Source: Cliona cf. orientalis (taxonomy: Eukaryota; Porifera; Demospongiae; Clionaida; Clionaidae). Taken from it: a stretch of DNA of 64,000 nt. The stretch covers positions 2,728,001 to 2,792,000 of the forward strand of contig OZ005695.1 of the NCBI GenBank assembly GCA_963930775.1, in the 5' to 3' direction. The notes below the pieces were generated by a model that worked only from the letters and a program-made list of their open reading frames with translations, did no database searches and was not told the origin of the DNA. How positions within the stretch are numbered: position 1 is the stretch's first letter; each line of letters begins with the position of its first letter. Positions 1 through 13,584 of this stretch are shown piece by piece. A program made the translations under genes and the position numbers.

Positions 1-780
1 GGTAGCACAAAAATCGCCTTATTTCGAGATATAGGCGTCTAAGCGACTCGTAATCACAAGCAATCGATCGAATTCGGCGAAAAACTGGCTTCAGTGTGCG
101 TCAAATCGAGGGATACGGTCCACGAACGTCACTAATAGTGCCTTTTTGTTGGCCGCCGTAGCCACGCCTATCGACAGTGCCCATCAATGCATATGCATAC
201 CAATTGTGCTTTCTGCTCATGCGCACAACTAAGTGGCCAAGCGTATGACTGGTAAAGATCGTCGATGTTCTAAGTCTATAGTGACTGCCCTATGGAACCA
301 AGATAGCTATACTACTATTGTTACAACCAATATAGATAGAAATTCATATCTTTCTAGTCTGGGCTAGGTCTGGGTGCAGAGAGCGCTTTTTCAAGCGTCA
401 CCGTAATCCCCAGTATAACTAAGCAGCATTTCCATCATTTCTCTGAAGTTCACAAGATTATAGCCATGCACCGAAAGTAAATCTATAGATTGCGCAATGT
501 GCGCGCGGGGTACGTGCTCTACAGAGCTCTAGTTTTCAAAGTCGATCCTCCTGTTGTTGGCACATGATCAATTTGCGCATGCGCAAAGGATGCACATACG
601 CAACATTACGTACATTCATAGGACATTAATTATCGCGCCTTTCCACACGCGTGGGAGGCCGAGCGCGCCGGTGATGCAATAGTAGCACAATAGTTTTCCC
701 AAATTTTGAGCACGAGACTAGTCGACTAGACCATGGTCTGATGCAATAAACTATACTAATTAGCAAACTCCAGATCGAGC
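1..780. other. Upstream intergenic DNA, no gene seen
   Basis: No long open frame, RNA gene or clear repeat is visible. The stretch is moderately GC-rich in places, with several alternating GCGC/TGCGCA patches that fit a promoter-proximal region for the gene starting at 842. It may hold distal control elements, but none can be named. Confidence 0.5.
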
Positions 781-785
781 TGCCT

Positions 786-792
786 ATATAAA
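786..792 (+). promoter_or_regulatory. TATA box of the DBH-like monooxygenase gene
   Basis: TATATAA lies about 55 bases before the ATG at 842, so transcription would start near 815-820 and give a short 5' leader. This is the only TATA-like motif in a sensible place before this gene. Confidence 0.55.
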
Positions 793-841
793 CATTACAA
801 ATATATCACTCAGCATCGAGTTTACAATACTAGACAAGATC

Positions 842-3800
842 ATGCAGAGAGCTTTCTGCGTTGCAGCTTTGCTATTCGTCTTGTCCGCTGTGGGGCCGCT
901 GCTCGTTGCAGGAGGTCATGCGGATCTCTCAGAGTCCAAGTACCCATTCTCTCGAGTTCTCTATGACCAAGAAGGCCAGTACTATGGCTTGCACTGGAAC
1001 TTTGACATTGCTGCTAAGACCATCCACTTTGCAGTGAACGTCAGTACTGAGGGATGGGTCGGGTTTGGAGTGTCTCCCACTGGACAGATGCCCGGATCAG
1101 ACGTAGTCATTGGTTGGGTGACTGAAAATGGAAATACATACTTTCATGTAAGTTTTCACAGCTGCATGGGTTATCATCTGCCGCACTGTTCAATGCATGC
1201 AACAATTGTCAGTAGAAGGACCGGCATGCAAATGTGCAGATTAGCTATGCACCAGGCTGGCTCAGATGATCATGTGTGATATTATGAGTCTCATGACTGT
1301 ATCTATCTCTCACCTTGCATGTGAAGTACTGCTTGGCTGATAGGCCAATAATTGCAAGCTGGTTATTCAGGCCTGATACATTCATGAAGAATAATGAGCT
1401 ATATGCTACATTAATTTTAACCGTTATTTATTGCTTAAAGGATCGCTATGCAGAGACACGAGCTCGACCACCCATTGATAAAAGTCAGGATTGGTTTCTA
1501 ATCTCGGGGGAAGAGGAGAATGGTTTTACAATCCTTGAGTTCTCTAGAAATCTCACAACATGCGATACAAAAGATCTTGAGATCAAGGTATTATAGCACT
1601 ATACAGTATACATGTACATGTTGGCTATTACTATTAGTGCATATCCTGTTTTCTTGGAGTACATACCACATTCCCATAGCTAATTATAATAGCTATAATG
1701 TTCCAGATTTTTACATAAGGAGATCCAAGCAGACCATGCATGAGAGTCATAGTTGCCGTGTGCCTGCCCTATAGCCCCCTCCAAGTAGTGGTATCTATTC
1801 TGTCTGGCAATTGGGTGCCGTTTATGCCACTCAGTTGATCCTGGCATATTTATAGGCAATTTTCCCGCTATGGGAAGGGGTTGGGTCATCATAAAGTAGG
1901 CCAATGATGAACAGAGGTCAACTACCAACAAAATAGTTATCTGCCAGTAATTGGGGTGCATTCGACCATGCATCTCATGCACCCCAATCACTGCTCTCAT
2001 TTACCATCTCAGTACCTATATAGAGCCAGTCTGGCAACAATATCTCCAGATATTTCCTATAATATGTATCGTTATTTCGTGTCTGAAATATTTCATGCAA
2101 TAAATTTTCGCTTTAAATAATTTTCGGACAAACGACCCTGTATACTGCATTATCGTTAATATTGTGCATGTATTTTCATACGTTTAATTTTCGCACAAGC
2201 CAGGCTGTCCAAAAATATTTTAACAACAAATTAAAATATTCGCGATTTACGGTATTATTAAAATTTATGATGCTGGTCACGTACAAGAATATGACAGTCA
2301 CGCACTATGCATGGTGATAGTATAGCAAATTGCCTCAATTTGCTACAAAATTTGTACATTATCTGTAGGCCGAAACTGCTCGTGTGGTTTGGAGTTTTAG
2401 TGTTGCTGATCCCACAGATCCCCTCGGGGAGACGGCTGAATTCCATGACCACATGGGCTCACTCAGTGTCAACCTCTTGAACGGACTAACTGACCCACCA
2501 GTGGAGCCAGATGACTTGCGATACTTTGACGTTGTAGTGTCAGATGTAAGCACTCATTAGTTGTAGCTACATGTATGGCTATAATGCAATTGTATACTGT
2601 ATAGCCAATTGATTGATCTTAACTCCACTTTGTGTAGGTGACAATTCCCTCGAATGATACAACCTACTGGTGTGAAAGCACCGAGATAAGCGAAGACCTT
2701 CTCACTTCTACCAAGTACATCATAAGGGTAATAATGAAGAGCTTTCAGTTGCCATGCAATCGGCACTTTATTTGCATGCTTACATGACATTTGTACATTT
2801 GTGTCCTTTTACGCCTCCAGACATCACCTCGGATCACTCCACACGCTCGGAGTTTTGTCCACCACATGCTAATCTATTTCTGCCCATATGCTTTGGACGC
2901 ATCACTGGTTGGTGTAGGAGGACCCTGCAGTGAAGTGCATTCGAACATCACTGGATGTTTGCTTGGACTCTCAATTGGAGCGTGGGCTGTTGGAGGGGAG
3001 GTGAGTATAATTAATAGCTCAGATGAGAATCTCTCTTTAAAATTTGTGATTATATATATCATTTTCCTATAGCTACATTTGGTAGCTAGAGATTAGGGTG
3101 AACTTTTGTTACACATTAGCTTCAAATAAGGGCCTCTACGTAGCTACTTCTCTTGTATGAATTAAACTACATAGCTCTAAATGATACTTCTAAATGAATT
3201 ATTAGCATAGGCGTAGGAAACGGGGGGGGCAGTGGGGGCGCTTGCCCCCACAAGCTGCAAGTAGTGGGGGCATTGCCCCCCCAACCAGAGCCATCCATCC
3301 AATGGTTCACCACATGAAATTCATGAATAAGTGTAGCTATAAGGCATGTTCTGCTTAGCTTACTGCTTACTTTTCACTGAATCTCAGTCAGAAACACTTG
3401 CCTGCCTCCCCTAGGTGCAAGCTACAGCTCCGATAGTGCAAAAATGGGAGTGGTTTGAAAGTAATGTGGGTGTGGTCAAAAAATTCGCGCACGCTACGCG
3501 CGCAACCCTATATTCTGCCCCCACAACCTGTAGCATCTTCCTACGCCTATGTTATTAGGATGCCTAATGTGGTCCCAGTGGTATTGTAGCTAATGGATTG
3601 TAGTCTCAACAAGCAGACAGCAATAGTGGGATGTCAGGCTATCTCAACAATAAATTAAATACCAGATGTGGCAGACTCATTCCCAGGGTTATGACCTAGC
3701 TGAGTAGGATCTGGTATAGGTAAACTGTGAATTCCAAACTCTTAAATCTGCACACTTAGTCACGTACTACTCGCCAGTCTACCAAGAGCTGTAGTTTTGG

Positions 3801-6800
3801 AAATTTAGAGTGCATGCGTGTTATATAATTATATTATGTAAGAATATCTTATAAAGCACTTGAATAGCCACTCAAGATCCATGGCCAGCCAGTAGATGAG
3901 ATCTCTCGGATTTCTTTGTTATCTCTACCAATAGGTTTTACGGTAATACTCTTGGCTGCATGTATGCATCTGCTTCTGGTGCATACCAGATTCAATGAAT
4001 TCAACTGCGTGCCCTATGCATAGCTTCATACCTATAGCTATTAAAATTAATTTTAAGTGGATTCATTCTGCATCCTCCCATACCTGCTAGTGACACTGTA
4101 CTGGTATCCCATTATTTCCCAGCTCAGCAGATTCCATTGGTTCAGGTGCACACCAACCCAGGTGCTACTTAACTCCCTTCGCATGATTCATGTTATCTTG
4201 AGTATATATTATTATATACACCGATGAAATACATGAGGATAATATTGTATAATGTGCCGCATGCCTGTACATGTGCCAAGTCCTGTTATTTTACTTTTGA
4301 TAATTATTATTGTAGGACTTTGTTTTTCCTCAAAATGTGGCGTATCCTGTTGGTGGTCCTGGTGCTCATAGGCACATTGTGATAGAGATGCACTATGACA
4401 ATCCAGACATGCAAGAAGGTATGATTATGAACCTGCTATGAATTTTATTAAATTCATGATGACATTGTACGTACAGGAATCATTGACAATTCGGGAATGA
4501 GATTTTACTACACAAGCACTCGTCGAGAACATGATGCTGGATTGCTTAGTCTAGGCAACAATGTCCCTGGGATGATGATCATCCCTCCCAATGCTACCAA
4601 TTTCACTATTGCAGGACTTTGCACAAGCAAATGCACTAAAACGGTATATATAGTATTATAATCATGCATGCACATAATTATGGTATTAATTTGACATAAT
4701 AATTATTTATGTACACAATCCATCCAAATTATAGTATCTTCCTGAAGGTGGAATCCATGTCTTTGGGATCTTTCTGCATACTCATCTAGCAGGTATGCCA
4801 CTGCTAACGTTGACATCATGCATGGTTCATAGGTATACATATACATAGGCTCCAACTTTTCTTGAACAGCTCCAGGGACATAGACCACACCCACTAGGTC
4901 CGCCCATCATTAACTAAAACTCCACCCACACCACACCCAATAAGATTGAACACAATGCCCGGAATATACTCTCTAGAGCATGAATTTGCAAGCCTAGTAA
5001 ACCTCTGATACTGCAAAAACCAAAGTTTGTAAGGCACTACCACAAGCAGCTTGTTCATTTACCACCAATAAGTGATTAGTTGTAGTACTATACCAGTGTT
5101 TATTCTAGTGTCTGTACCTCTTCCGGGACCAATAATACAATCATAGTAGAGCCTTCCAGGATGCAGGACAATTGCTAAAAATTCGGGGACTGTCCGGAGA
5201 TTCAGATCGAGACAGTTGGAGCCTATGCATAATATAGCACCAGCCTCATCATCCCAATCCCCAAACCAATTTCTAGCCAGGTGTTTATAAGAATGAGGGG
5301 GAGAAGAGGAATTAAAATTGTATTACATGACCGTAGTGAACTTGAGGTTGCAGTTTATGAGTTACATTAAATAAATATTTTGTTTCCCTTGACTATAATA
5401 ATATGATCTGTTTTAACAGGGCGTGCTCTTGAGCTTCAGCATTTGCGCTAGAATACTGATTGTGAAGTGTGGGAAGAGCTGCCCCCGATTGCCTTCAATC
5501 CAAATTATGACTTTGACTACCAACAATTTCTATATTTGCCCAGAGAAATAACGATTCTCCCAGTAAGACTGCATAATTGTTAGCATTAGTTAGTTCAGGA
5601 TGGACGTATGAGTATGAGGCATGCAGCTATAACATGATTGCATAATAATGTGCCATTAATTTAGGGGGATATGCTTATTTCAAGATGTATTTACCAGACA
5701 ACCAACAGAACTACGGTCACCTTTGTGAGTTAATTTAAACAGTCAAGCTTATTAATTTTGAAATGCTAACTATTTTTATTACTTATAGGGAGGTCTAAGC
5801 ACTCGAGAAGAAATGTGTTTGATAAGTCCATACTACTATCCACGTTCAAGCACCTCTCCTGGTATGGATTTCTGCATCAGTGATCCAATTGGTCCTCAAG
5901 CCTTTCAACCTTTTGAGGATAAAATTCGAGCGTAAGCTACAACCTAAACAGTTGTATATCTTTTAAGTGTCATGCTAGCTATGGCTACTTTATTTATACA
6001 AGATTAGTGTATCTGGTGCACACAATGTCATGCATGTGTAACAAGCCAAACTAGCTCTAATCGTGTGCAGCCACTTAGTAAACCAATCCAGGTACTATAA
6101 TAATGATAATGTTATTCTTGTTACAGCTATCTTTTTGATTTAGATCACAGCACAAGCAAACTGCATGATCCATAACAGGAAATGCAAATAAAATTGATGA
6201 CATCACTTCCTGTGACACACAGCTAGCTATCAGGATTCCAAGTGTAGATGTTTTTAATACTTACAGGAGGAATCCAGTAGTTTCCCAGCTATGGGATGAA
6301 GGAAAGATTGTGGAGGGTCTGAACGCCATAAAATGGTCACCTGACACCATCCAAGACCTTGAAAACACTGTTTTAAGTGGTTTGACTGGAGTTGGATGTG
6401 CTAGTGTAAGTTGAATGTGGAGTGACTATACCAGTATCCAATACCAGCGGTTCACATTAATTTTTTGTAGTTATGTAGCTAATATCAGTGCACCTTCTAG
6501 CTGCACGCTATTAAAAGTATACACCAACTTGATCTTACTTTTGGTCAGCTATGTATCAAACTGTGTGCAAAAATTAATACTATTATTAATGAGAGGGATT
6601 GTGCAATGTTAAGTTTGGGTGACAAAACAGTGGCCCTGGTGTTAATAGCTACTAATCAATACTCAATGCATTTCAGTGATGCATTCTCCTTTAGGATATT
6701 GGCTATACATCAGATTACACTCTAACTGGAATCCCTCAACCAGCCTGCTCCTACCAATCCCCAGACCAGTGCACTGGTTTTGTGCCTAAATCCTGCTGTG

Positions 6801-6910
6801 AGAGGCTGGCTGAACTCAGTGAGGCTCCACCCACCATGACTCGGGTGCATTTCCTCCTGGTTGGTGGCTTGCTGCTCATCAGTATGCTCTTCACTGCTCT
6901 AGCTCAGTGA
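842..6910 (+). CDS. DBH-like (MOXD1-type) copper monooxygenase, 13 exons
   Basis: Family of dopamine beta-hydroxylase, MOXD1 and PHM: secreted or membrane-tethered enzymes that hydroxylate a substrate with two copper ions and ascorbate. Exons by splice sites and phase: 842-1147, 1441-1587, 2369-2545, 2638-2727, 2821-3000, 4316-4418, 4477-4643, 4735-4792, 5420-5562, 5665-5724, 5789-5931, 6267-6405, 6695-6910, about 642 codons (human MOXD1 is about 613). Residues 1-27 form a signal peptide. A DOMON domain follows (LHWNFDI, GWVGFGVSP, SDVVIGWV). Copper-site motifs are FVHHMLIY (CuA), GAHRHIVIEMHYDNP and FLHTHLAG (CuB). The tail after SCCERL has a hydrophobic stretch, either a membrane anchor or a GPI signal. 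The true substrate is unknown. Exon 9 carries an in-frame TAG at 5449-5451 just after the HTH motif, although homology resumes at once downstream. It may be an assembly error, an allele or a recent null. Confidence 0.9.
3206..3551. mobile_element. MITE with 7-bp target duplication, in a monooxygenase intron
   Basis: The ends are CATAGGCGTAGGAA and its inverse TTCCTACGCCTATG. TTATTAG occurs directly outside both ends (3199-3205 and 3552-3558), a perfect 7-bp target-site duplication. The interior is GC-rich with GGGGGCA/TGCCCCC blocks and no coding frame. It sits in the 1.3-kb intron 3001-4315; the rest of that intron shows nothing recognisable. Confidence 0.8.
4845..5226. mobile_element. MITE-like inverted-repeat element in a monooxygenase intron
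   Basis: ATAGGCTCCAACT at the left matches inverted AGTTGGAGCCTAT at the right, and a few more bases inside also pair. No coding frame. It explains most of the 627-base intron 4793-5419, which sits just before the exon with the in-frame TAG. Confidence 0.6.
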
Positions 6911-6963
6911 TGAGTTGACTTTCTATTATTGTTGCTACTACTACTGTGACACACTTCAACTTT

Positions 6964-6969
6964 AATAAA
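6964..6969 (+). terminator. Poly(A) signal AATAAA
   Basis: AATAAA lies 54 bases after the TGA stop of the monooxygenase gene, a normal spacing for a short 3' UTR. Confidence 0.6.
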
Positions 6970-7317
6970 ATATAATAGCTATAATGGAATAGAGTGCTGC
7001 AAACGTGTGGAATAGAGCTAGCTAGTTTGCTGTACATCATTATGCATAGCTGTTTGTTTACATTACAACAATATCATTCTAGCTAGGCTGTTATCCATGA
7101 TAAAAATGGATTTCCTTGTCTTCTTTATAATACAATGACCTTTTCAAGCTTATATACAAGATCTACCCTTATTGTTATTGGCACCATTCTATACCATGCA
7201 TGTATATATGCTGGCGCTGGGTATGTAAGTATGGCCTTGTGATGGAAGATAGCAGCAGAGGGTGCCAGGGGGGCAAAGCTATATGCCACTGCTATTTACG
7301 TGATCCTTATAAATTTT

Positions 7318-8397
7318 AGGGCAAGTGGAAACGGAGGAAACGGAAAACGGAAACGGAAAAGCTGAAATTGGGGAATGGTCGTCAATATTGGTTGCGCTAA
7401 TGGCATCTTTTGCGCATGCGCGATATGTTTGGGGCTCTGAGATAGCGCTTCCTTTGACATCCATCAGCTGGATAAAAGATTCCTGGCTTGAGAACTAGGT
7501 GATAGTGTCAAGTAACGAGTGATGGAGGTGTAGTTGGCTGGCTAAGAGCAGCTCATCACCTCCTATGGGCAATAGAAAGAACCCTGTATGGCACCCTGAT
7601 CAGGCACAGATTGACAAACTAATTGTCAGTACTCAGCGGCTGAGAGTCTCTCATCAAGCGATTAGCTATGGCTTGTAATGAGACAGCACATGCACTGATA
7701 TTCAAGGTCAAAATTGGTTCAAAATCTGCTATTATTATCATTCAATTTATTACTCTACTAAGCAGTCAATTACCAAGCAAAAAACCACACTATAACCAAA
7801 AGCTATGACTCCTTGGTACAATTGATGAGCCTGTTGGAGGGCTCACAAAGTAGCTGTACAGTCTGTATCACAACTGGACATCAGTGTAGCACTTACTGAA
7901 TCAGTGACCCTGATATATAGTACTGAGCAAGGGCGTAACTAGTCCATGAACATTGGTGTGGCTGAAGTGTGTTGAAAAGTGGGGGGTGATGCTTAATTTT
8001 GTATATAGCCAAGATTTAGGACCTGGTATTTAGCATTATAATCTTGCAAAAATTGGTGTGGCGAGAGCCACACTCTGCCATACCCTGGCTACACCAATGT
8101 CCAGTAGAAACAAAAATCTTGCCACAGCTGCCATGGCCCTCAAACACTGCTGATCACCTACAGTAATGCCAATTGAGTCATTTGAATATTTCTCAAGGTC
8201 TTCATACTAGCTGCAGAGAACGAACAACATACCAATCTTCATTATGCATGGCCAGATACAAGTTCAATACTTGTCAATGCCATTTATATTTCTGACGACC
8301 ACTACCAATTTTCAGCTTTTCCGTTTCCGCTTCCGCTTCAGTTTTCCATTTCAGCTTTCCGTTTCCGTTTTCCGTTTCCTCCGTTTCCACTTGCCCT
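7318..8397. mobile_element. Non-autonomous DNA element, 1.08 kb, with purine-rich terminal repeats
   Basis: It begins AGGGCAAGTGGAAACGGAGG and ends with the inverse, CCTCCGTTTCCACTTGCCCT. The matching arms run about 60-95 bases and consist of repeated GGAAACGGAAA units. AAATTTT directly flanks both sides (7311-7317 and 8398-8404), a 7-bp target duplication. No transposase frame was seen. A smaller inverted pair, ACATTGGTGTGGC against GCTACACCAATGT, lies inside at about 7950-8102 and suggests a nested insertion. It occupies the gap between the two host genes. Confidence 0.75.
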
Positions 8398-8605
8398 AAA
8401 TTTTATGCTTGATTAATCCCATCATATAATATAGTGACTTTAGTGATAGGATAACTGTGGCATCTACAATACAGCACTAAAATTAAAGCTATTATCAAAG
8501 CAGGTATATAGCTAATATTAAATTTTAAAACTACTATACGTAACTTACGAGCAGCTATAATGTATTCACTACTATAATAATCAACAAGCAATGAGTATAA
8601 TTATA

Positions 8606-11600
8606 TCAGTTACCAGTGCCTCTTAAATTGGCATAGTAGTGCACGATGTGCTTCCAAGCAGCTACTGCTTGGTCCAGCTTGATACTGGCTGGAAACTTGT
8701 CCACTTGAGGGAGCTCGATGCCATACTGTTTAAGAACTGATTGAAGTGCATCCTTTAGTCTGCAAGAATGTAATTGTTGAAGGTGATGCAAATACTATGA
8801 TTGCGCATGATCCTAGAAGAGTAGTATGCACTAAAATGAGGGAGGATACCTCCCTAATCAGTGATACTATCACATACTGATACACAGAATAGTCTCAATC
8901 ACTGTGACATTAGGCATGTGCTCTAACAGGATGCATATGCACTACAGCGGATACATGGGAGACTGTAAGGTCTCTTTCTACTGCCGAAACAATAGAAATA
9001 AACCAGTATACAAAGTAGCTACATGTATGAAGAATGCAATTGGAGTCCTGATCCATATTATGCATATACAGATGTCAGGAAGGCAATGTCGCAAGTATGG
9101 ACTATAATAACTTTCTTTGTATCCCACCTATGATGTAGATCAAAGCTACCGCCTGAGCAGTATAATGCTGGATATTGCCCTGTGGCTAGGACAATATCAT
9201 GATATTACCTTGTGGTACAGCTGACTACTACAGGTACCTGGCCCAGTGGTCAGACTCAGACACCACACTTGTAGTGCTATTACAACAGTGGGGATACAAA
9301 CCAGTTAACACACCCCTACTATATAGTGCTGTATGGAATAATGTACTCGTGCGTAACCACATACAGCCCTCGGGCTTCGCCCTCATGCTGTACGTGGTTA
9401 CTGCACTTGTGCATTATATTCCATACAGCACTAGTAGGGGTGTGTTAACTATAACGTACACAATGCCAAGTAACTGATTCAGAATGTCTTCCCCAGGTGA
9501 ACCAAATTTGAATTCCAAAATAGCAACACAGCACGTAATCATAGTGATAATCATATTATCAATTACTATTGTGGTGCTTCTCATCATAACATGCATTGTT
9601 ATTGTACCAAAACATGCACACCATTTACATATTGAATACCCTATTATTCTCATTTTGTCTTTCACAGTACTGCACGAAAGCAGCACTTCATAGCATACAT
9701 GCAGGTACTTACGGCCGATTGTGCTCCTTCATGGGACAGTGTTTGATGTATGTCTCAATGAACTCATAGAGGGTCCCCAGCAGAAGTTCAGGGTCAAACT
9801 GACCCAGACAACGATCTAGAGCAGCAAATTGATCTTCTCCATCTTCATCCTTAAGCAGCACACGGAGAAACTTGTGGTGGATGGAGTCAAATGGTTCCTG
9901 TCCCCTGAGGCAGAGCTGCCTGGCTAGTTCAACTGCAATGGTCTCCCAGAGGGACAAAGCATGTTTCAGCTGGCAGGATGTCTTTGCCTGAGAAAACAAA
10001 TAAATGAATATGTGGTAAACAGAATTCTGGCTATTCAATGCACAGTGTGCATGTACTTACTTCTTTGCTGAAGTACCTCTTCTTCATTCTCAAGGTCTTA
10101 TCAATGTATTCCCCTAACGGTTTGTCAGCTTTTCCCCCTCCCGAAGAGAGGAAGCCCAGAACAATCTCTACAACATCTAGTGCCTCACGGAGACGATCTG
10201 GAGTAGGAAGGTCAGCAATGATAGCTTGTCTCACCCTCTGTTCCAATTTCTCCTGCATATTAGAATCATCCTCATAAAATATTATTATGGTTGTACCAAC
10301 ATTCTCACCTGAGGCTCCACTTTCTTTCTTACGTCAGCAAAGGTGCTTGTGGTGTAGATATCTCTTTTGTAAATTACTTGAGGAATGTCATCAACGACAA
10401 TCATTGGCTTTCCATGGATGAATCGGTTAAGAATATGCCTCTCTAGAGCCTGGTGGTCATACTTCACATCTTGCCCCTTTCCAAGTTTGAGTGAGTAGTG
10501 GCAGTGGGAGAGGATGATGGAAGGGAGCTGGTGCTCATAGTCCAGGAGGTGGAGGCGATGGAGGTGAGTGATGGGAACCTTGTGCTCACTCCAAAATTTT
10601 AGGGTACTAAGATAATGATAAAGAGAATGTGATAACACTCTGAGTTGGTTAGCCACAGTTAATTTACGTCTGCTCATTTTCTCCCACAAGAGCTCTGCAC
10701 CTCTCAATGAAGTTGTTATGTGTCAGAGTGAGAAAGTCAACCAGAGCAGTAGTGCACACGCCAGCCTCTGAAGTGGTAGGAACAAGGTACTCCATTGTGG
10801 TGTTGTCACTGATGACAGTAACACAGAACTTCTCTTCAACAGGTAATCGGCCTGAAAAAAAATTGAGTGTTGTAAAACAAGGTTGCATAATTTTTGATAG
10901 CTATCTAGCATCACCATGGTTTTTCAGCTTGTGTCCAACGAGAGCCCATGCTGCTTTGACACTGCTAATCATTTCACAGTAGTCATTCTTTGTCGTTTCT
11001 GAATCACAATGAATTGTTTAGAAACCAAACTTGAGCATATCAATGTATATACCATTAGGTAGCTCCTTAACGAATGCCTGAATTGTCTGTTTCTTGACAT
11101 CCTTCCTGTCTATTTGCTGATTGAATTTGTCATAGAGACACTGCTGCAGCCTGGCTATGTCTGGAAGGTACTGGGTGGCACGCAGTTCAGTTTCCTTTGA
11201 TGTGTGTGCATAAGAGTGTGTGTCTGTTGGAGCCTATAGGTACACAAAAGTTGATAGATGAACGTACAGCTTGCAAGAATTCACTGAGGATGGGATATTT
11301 TTCCTTCATTTTTCCCTCTTGCAAAGTCTGTCGGAGATGTTCAAGAGTGATCCTGGAGCGGTATGTCCATAAATGTGGCTCCAGACTTTCTTCTTTATAT
11401 TTTACTTTCTCATACACCAAATAGAAGAGCTGATCATGATCTACATAATTATTATACATAATAATATTACCGTAAATCTGGAAATTTTCATCGTAAAAAT
11501 ATTTTCGTAGTCGATGGTGGCTACGAAAATTAGCAGGCACTATTAATTCTAATGCGGTAAGGGGTCGTTCCTACGAAAATTTTTTTACACGAAAATTTAT

Positions 11601-12255
11601 CATACGATAGTTTCTTTACACGAAAATTTCCAGATCTACGGTATATCACAATCTGCTATGCATAAGTGTGTATTGTATTAACCTTGCTTTTCATCTTTAG
11701 CAACATGGTCTATTGCCTTAGTTAAACTCTGATCAAGGGTGGATAGTACAGGTTGAATGTAGTGATGATTGAACACTCTTTCCCACTCCTTTCGATCCTC
11801 CTTAGTTTCAAGAGAGCTCACTGTTTGTATTGCTTCACCTGATGTTTCAGAGGCCATGGCATGTCGTTGATTTTACTCATGCACATGCAAAACATGTAAT
11901 AGAATGAAACAAACCAATATTAGGTGGGTCCGTTGTAAGAATTTGTCGAAGAACAAGGTGTATGATCATGACAACCTCGTCTAATCCTTTTCTGGTATCT
12001 CTCCCAAGCAGTTCAAGATCCTTATCCAAGTGGGCCCAGAAGAACTCCGGTAAATCCTTTGGCTGTATTTGTGGTGTGATTAAGGTGATAATTGCTCCCA
12101 GAGAAGATTGATTGTTGCAGGTAGCCCATATGAAAGCTGAATGCATCAAAGCTCTCAGAATGCAGACAGCCCTGGCTGAGAGGTGCCTCTCTGGAGTAGT
12201 GTGCGCACGGTTTTCTGGAACTCCAAGGTGATAACCTCTCTTGGTGGTATCTTGA
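8606..12255 (-). CDS. Mysterin coding block 9: C-terminal domain and stop
   Basis: Exons 11915-12255, 11683-11838, 11268-11440, 11053-11194, 10915-10998, 10668-10851, 10309-10606, 10061-10252, 9713-9987, 8606-8759. Conserved anchors are GLDEVVMIIHLVLRQIL, WTYRSRITLEHLRQTL, PILSEFLQA, TTALVDFLTLTHNNFI, DVVEIVLGFLSSGGG, CQLKHALSLWETIA and a tail ending ANLRGTGN. This is the conserved C-terminal domain that follows the RZ finger in RNF213. Introns of about 60 bases separate several exons. No poly(A) signal was assigned; 8405-8605 is AT-rich 3' flank. Confidence 0.85.
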
Positions 12256-13550
12256 CTGCATTAGTATATATAATAGTTAGATACTGTTTAGGTTTGTATG
12301 TTATTTAGAAAACCAAAGGGCTGCATGTAGGATCCAGGGCAAATCAAGAGTTCTACTGAGCCCTGAGGTCTTCTAAATCAGATAAAAACTGACTAAAATT
12401 AGTTTAGATCCTAGCAACAATGCCCATAATCTTGACATGTAAACTGCTGCTTAGCGACAACCATATTAATCATATAGGCAACAATCTTTATGAGTATTTT
12501 ACAGAACTTTTATAAGTGACGTATAATCCGTAAAGTCTGGTTAATAAGCGCACATGCTTATTAAGTGCATATTTTTTAATAAGCGCATGCTTCCTTCCTG
12601 TTGTTAAGTATTGTCTAAAAGACGACAGTACATAATATTCACTGTTTGATCAAGAGTTTTCCATCCTCTACATGGCTAGAACTAGCTTACCAACCTATTT
12701 TTGGATAGCCAGTTGCATGAGATCAGCTATACTCAACACTGTGATGTTCCACTGAGACGGGTTCGGACTCTTGATCTTGACTTCGAAGCAAGTCTCGCCA
12801 AAGAAATCGGCTATTTTTCCAGTTTTCTTCCGGCTTTCAATTATACTCCTATGAACTATTACTGAGCTTATTCCAAGAATCGTTATGTTCATAACTTGCT
12901 AGTTTTGTGATTGAGTGCTCGAACATGCTGGCAGTGGGTGGGGCCAAAACTTCATGCACTCGCTATTAAGCGCACATCGTCTAATAGGCGCATATTTCCT
13001 TACCACCAAGAGTGATAAGCGCATGAACTTATCACAATTTACGGTATGTGATGTTTACAAGCGGATATGGGACAACCTGCTTGGTGTAATCAGATTTTAG
13101 TATTTGTCACAACTAGGATCTAAATTATTATAGTAAATACCGTATTATCTCTAATTTAATGGACATCTCTAATTATCCGGACACCATTTCGAATTATTTT
13201 TTACCTCTAATTACACCGGACAATCAATGAAGTTTGAATTTTTGTTGATCTAATTATCCGGACATCGTTGTTCTAATGCGGACAGCTCGTGTGTTGATTG
13301 GAGACTCTGAGGTGATCCTCTCAGTGGAAAATGGCTAAAGCGTGGTACTGCTCGAGCAAAATTTGCAATTGACAGCTGCTTCTTTGGTGGTACGAAGGAG
13401 GCGAGTTGTTCTCTTTCCCACCATGAACAGGGAGCTCCAGGTACCGTCTCATTTTCTCAATCTCTGCTGCTGTTCGATCGCACCTCCATTTGACCGAATG
13501 TGCATGCGCAGGGTTGCATACAGAGGGGGGGGGGGCGCACTGAGATCTCC

Positions 13551-13584
<34 letters not shown>

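Noticed and set aside
9484-9693. Short + strand frame with a hydrophobic stretch that looks like a membrane helix
   Set aside because: It lies in a mysterin intron in AT-rich DNA, has no homology I know and no splice or promoter context.
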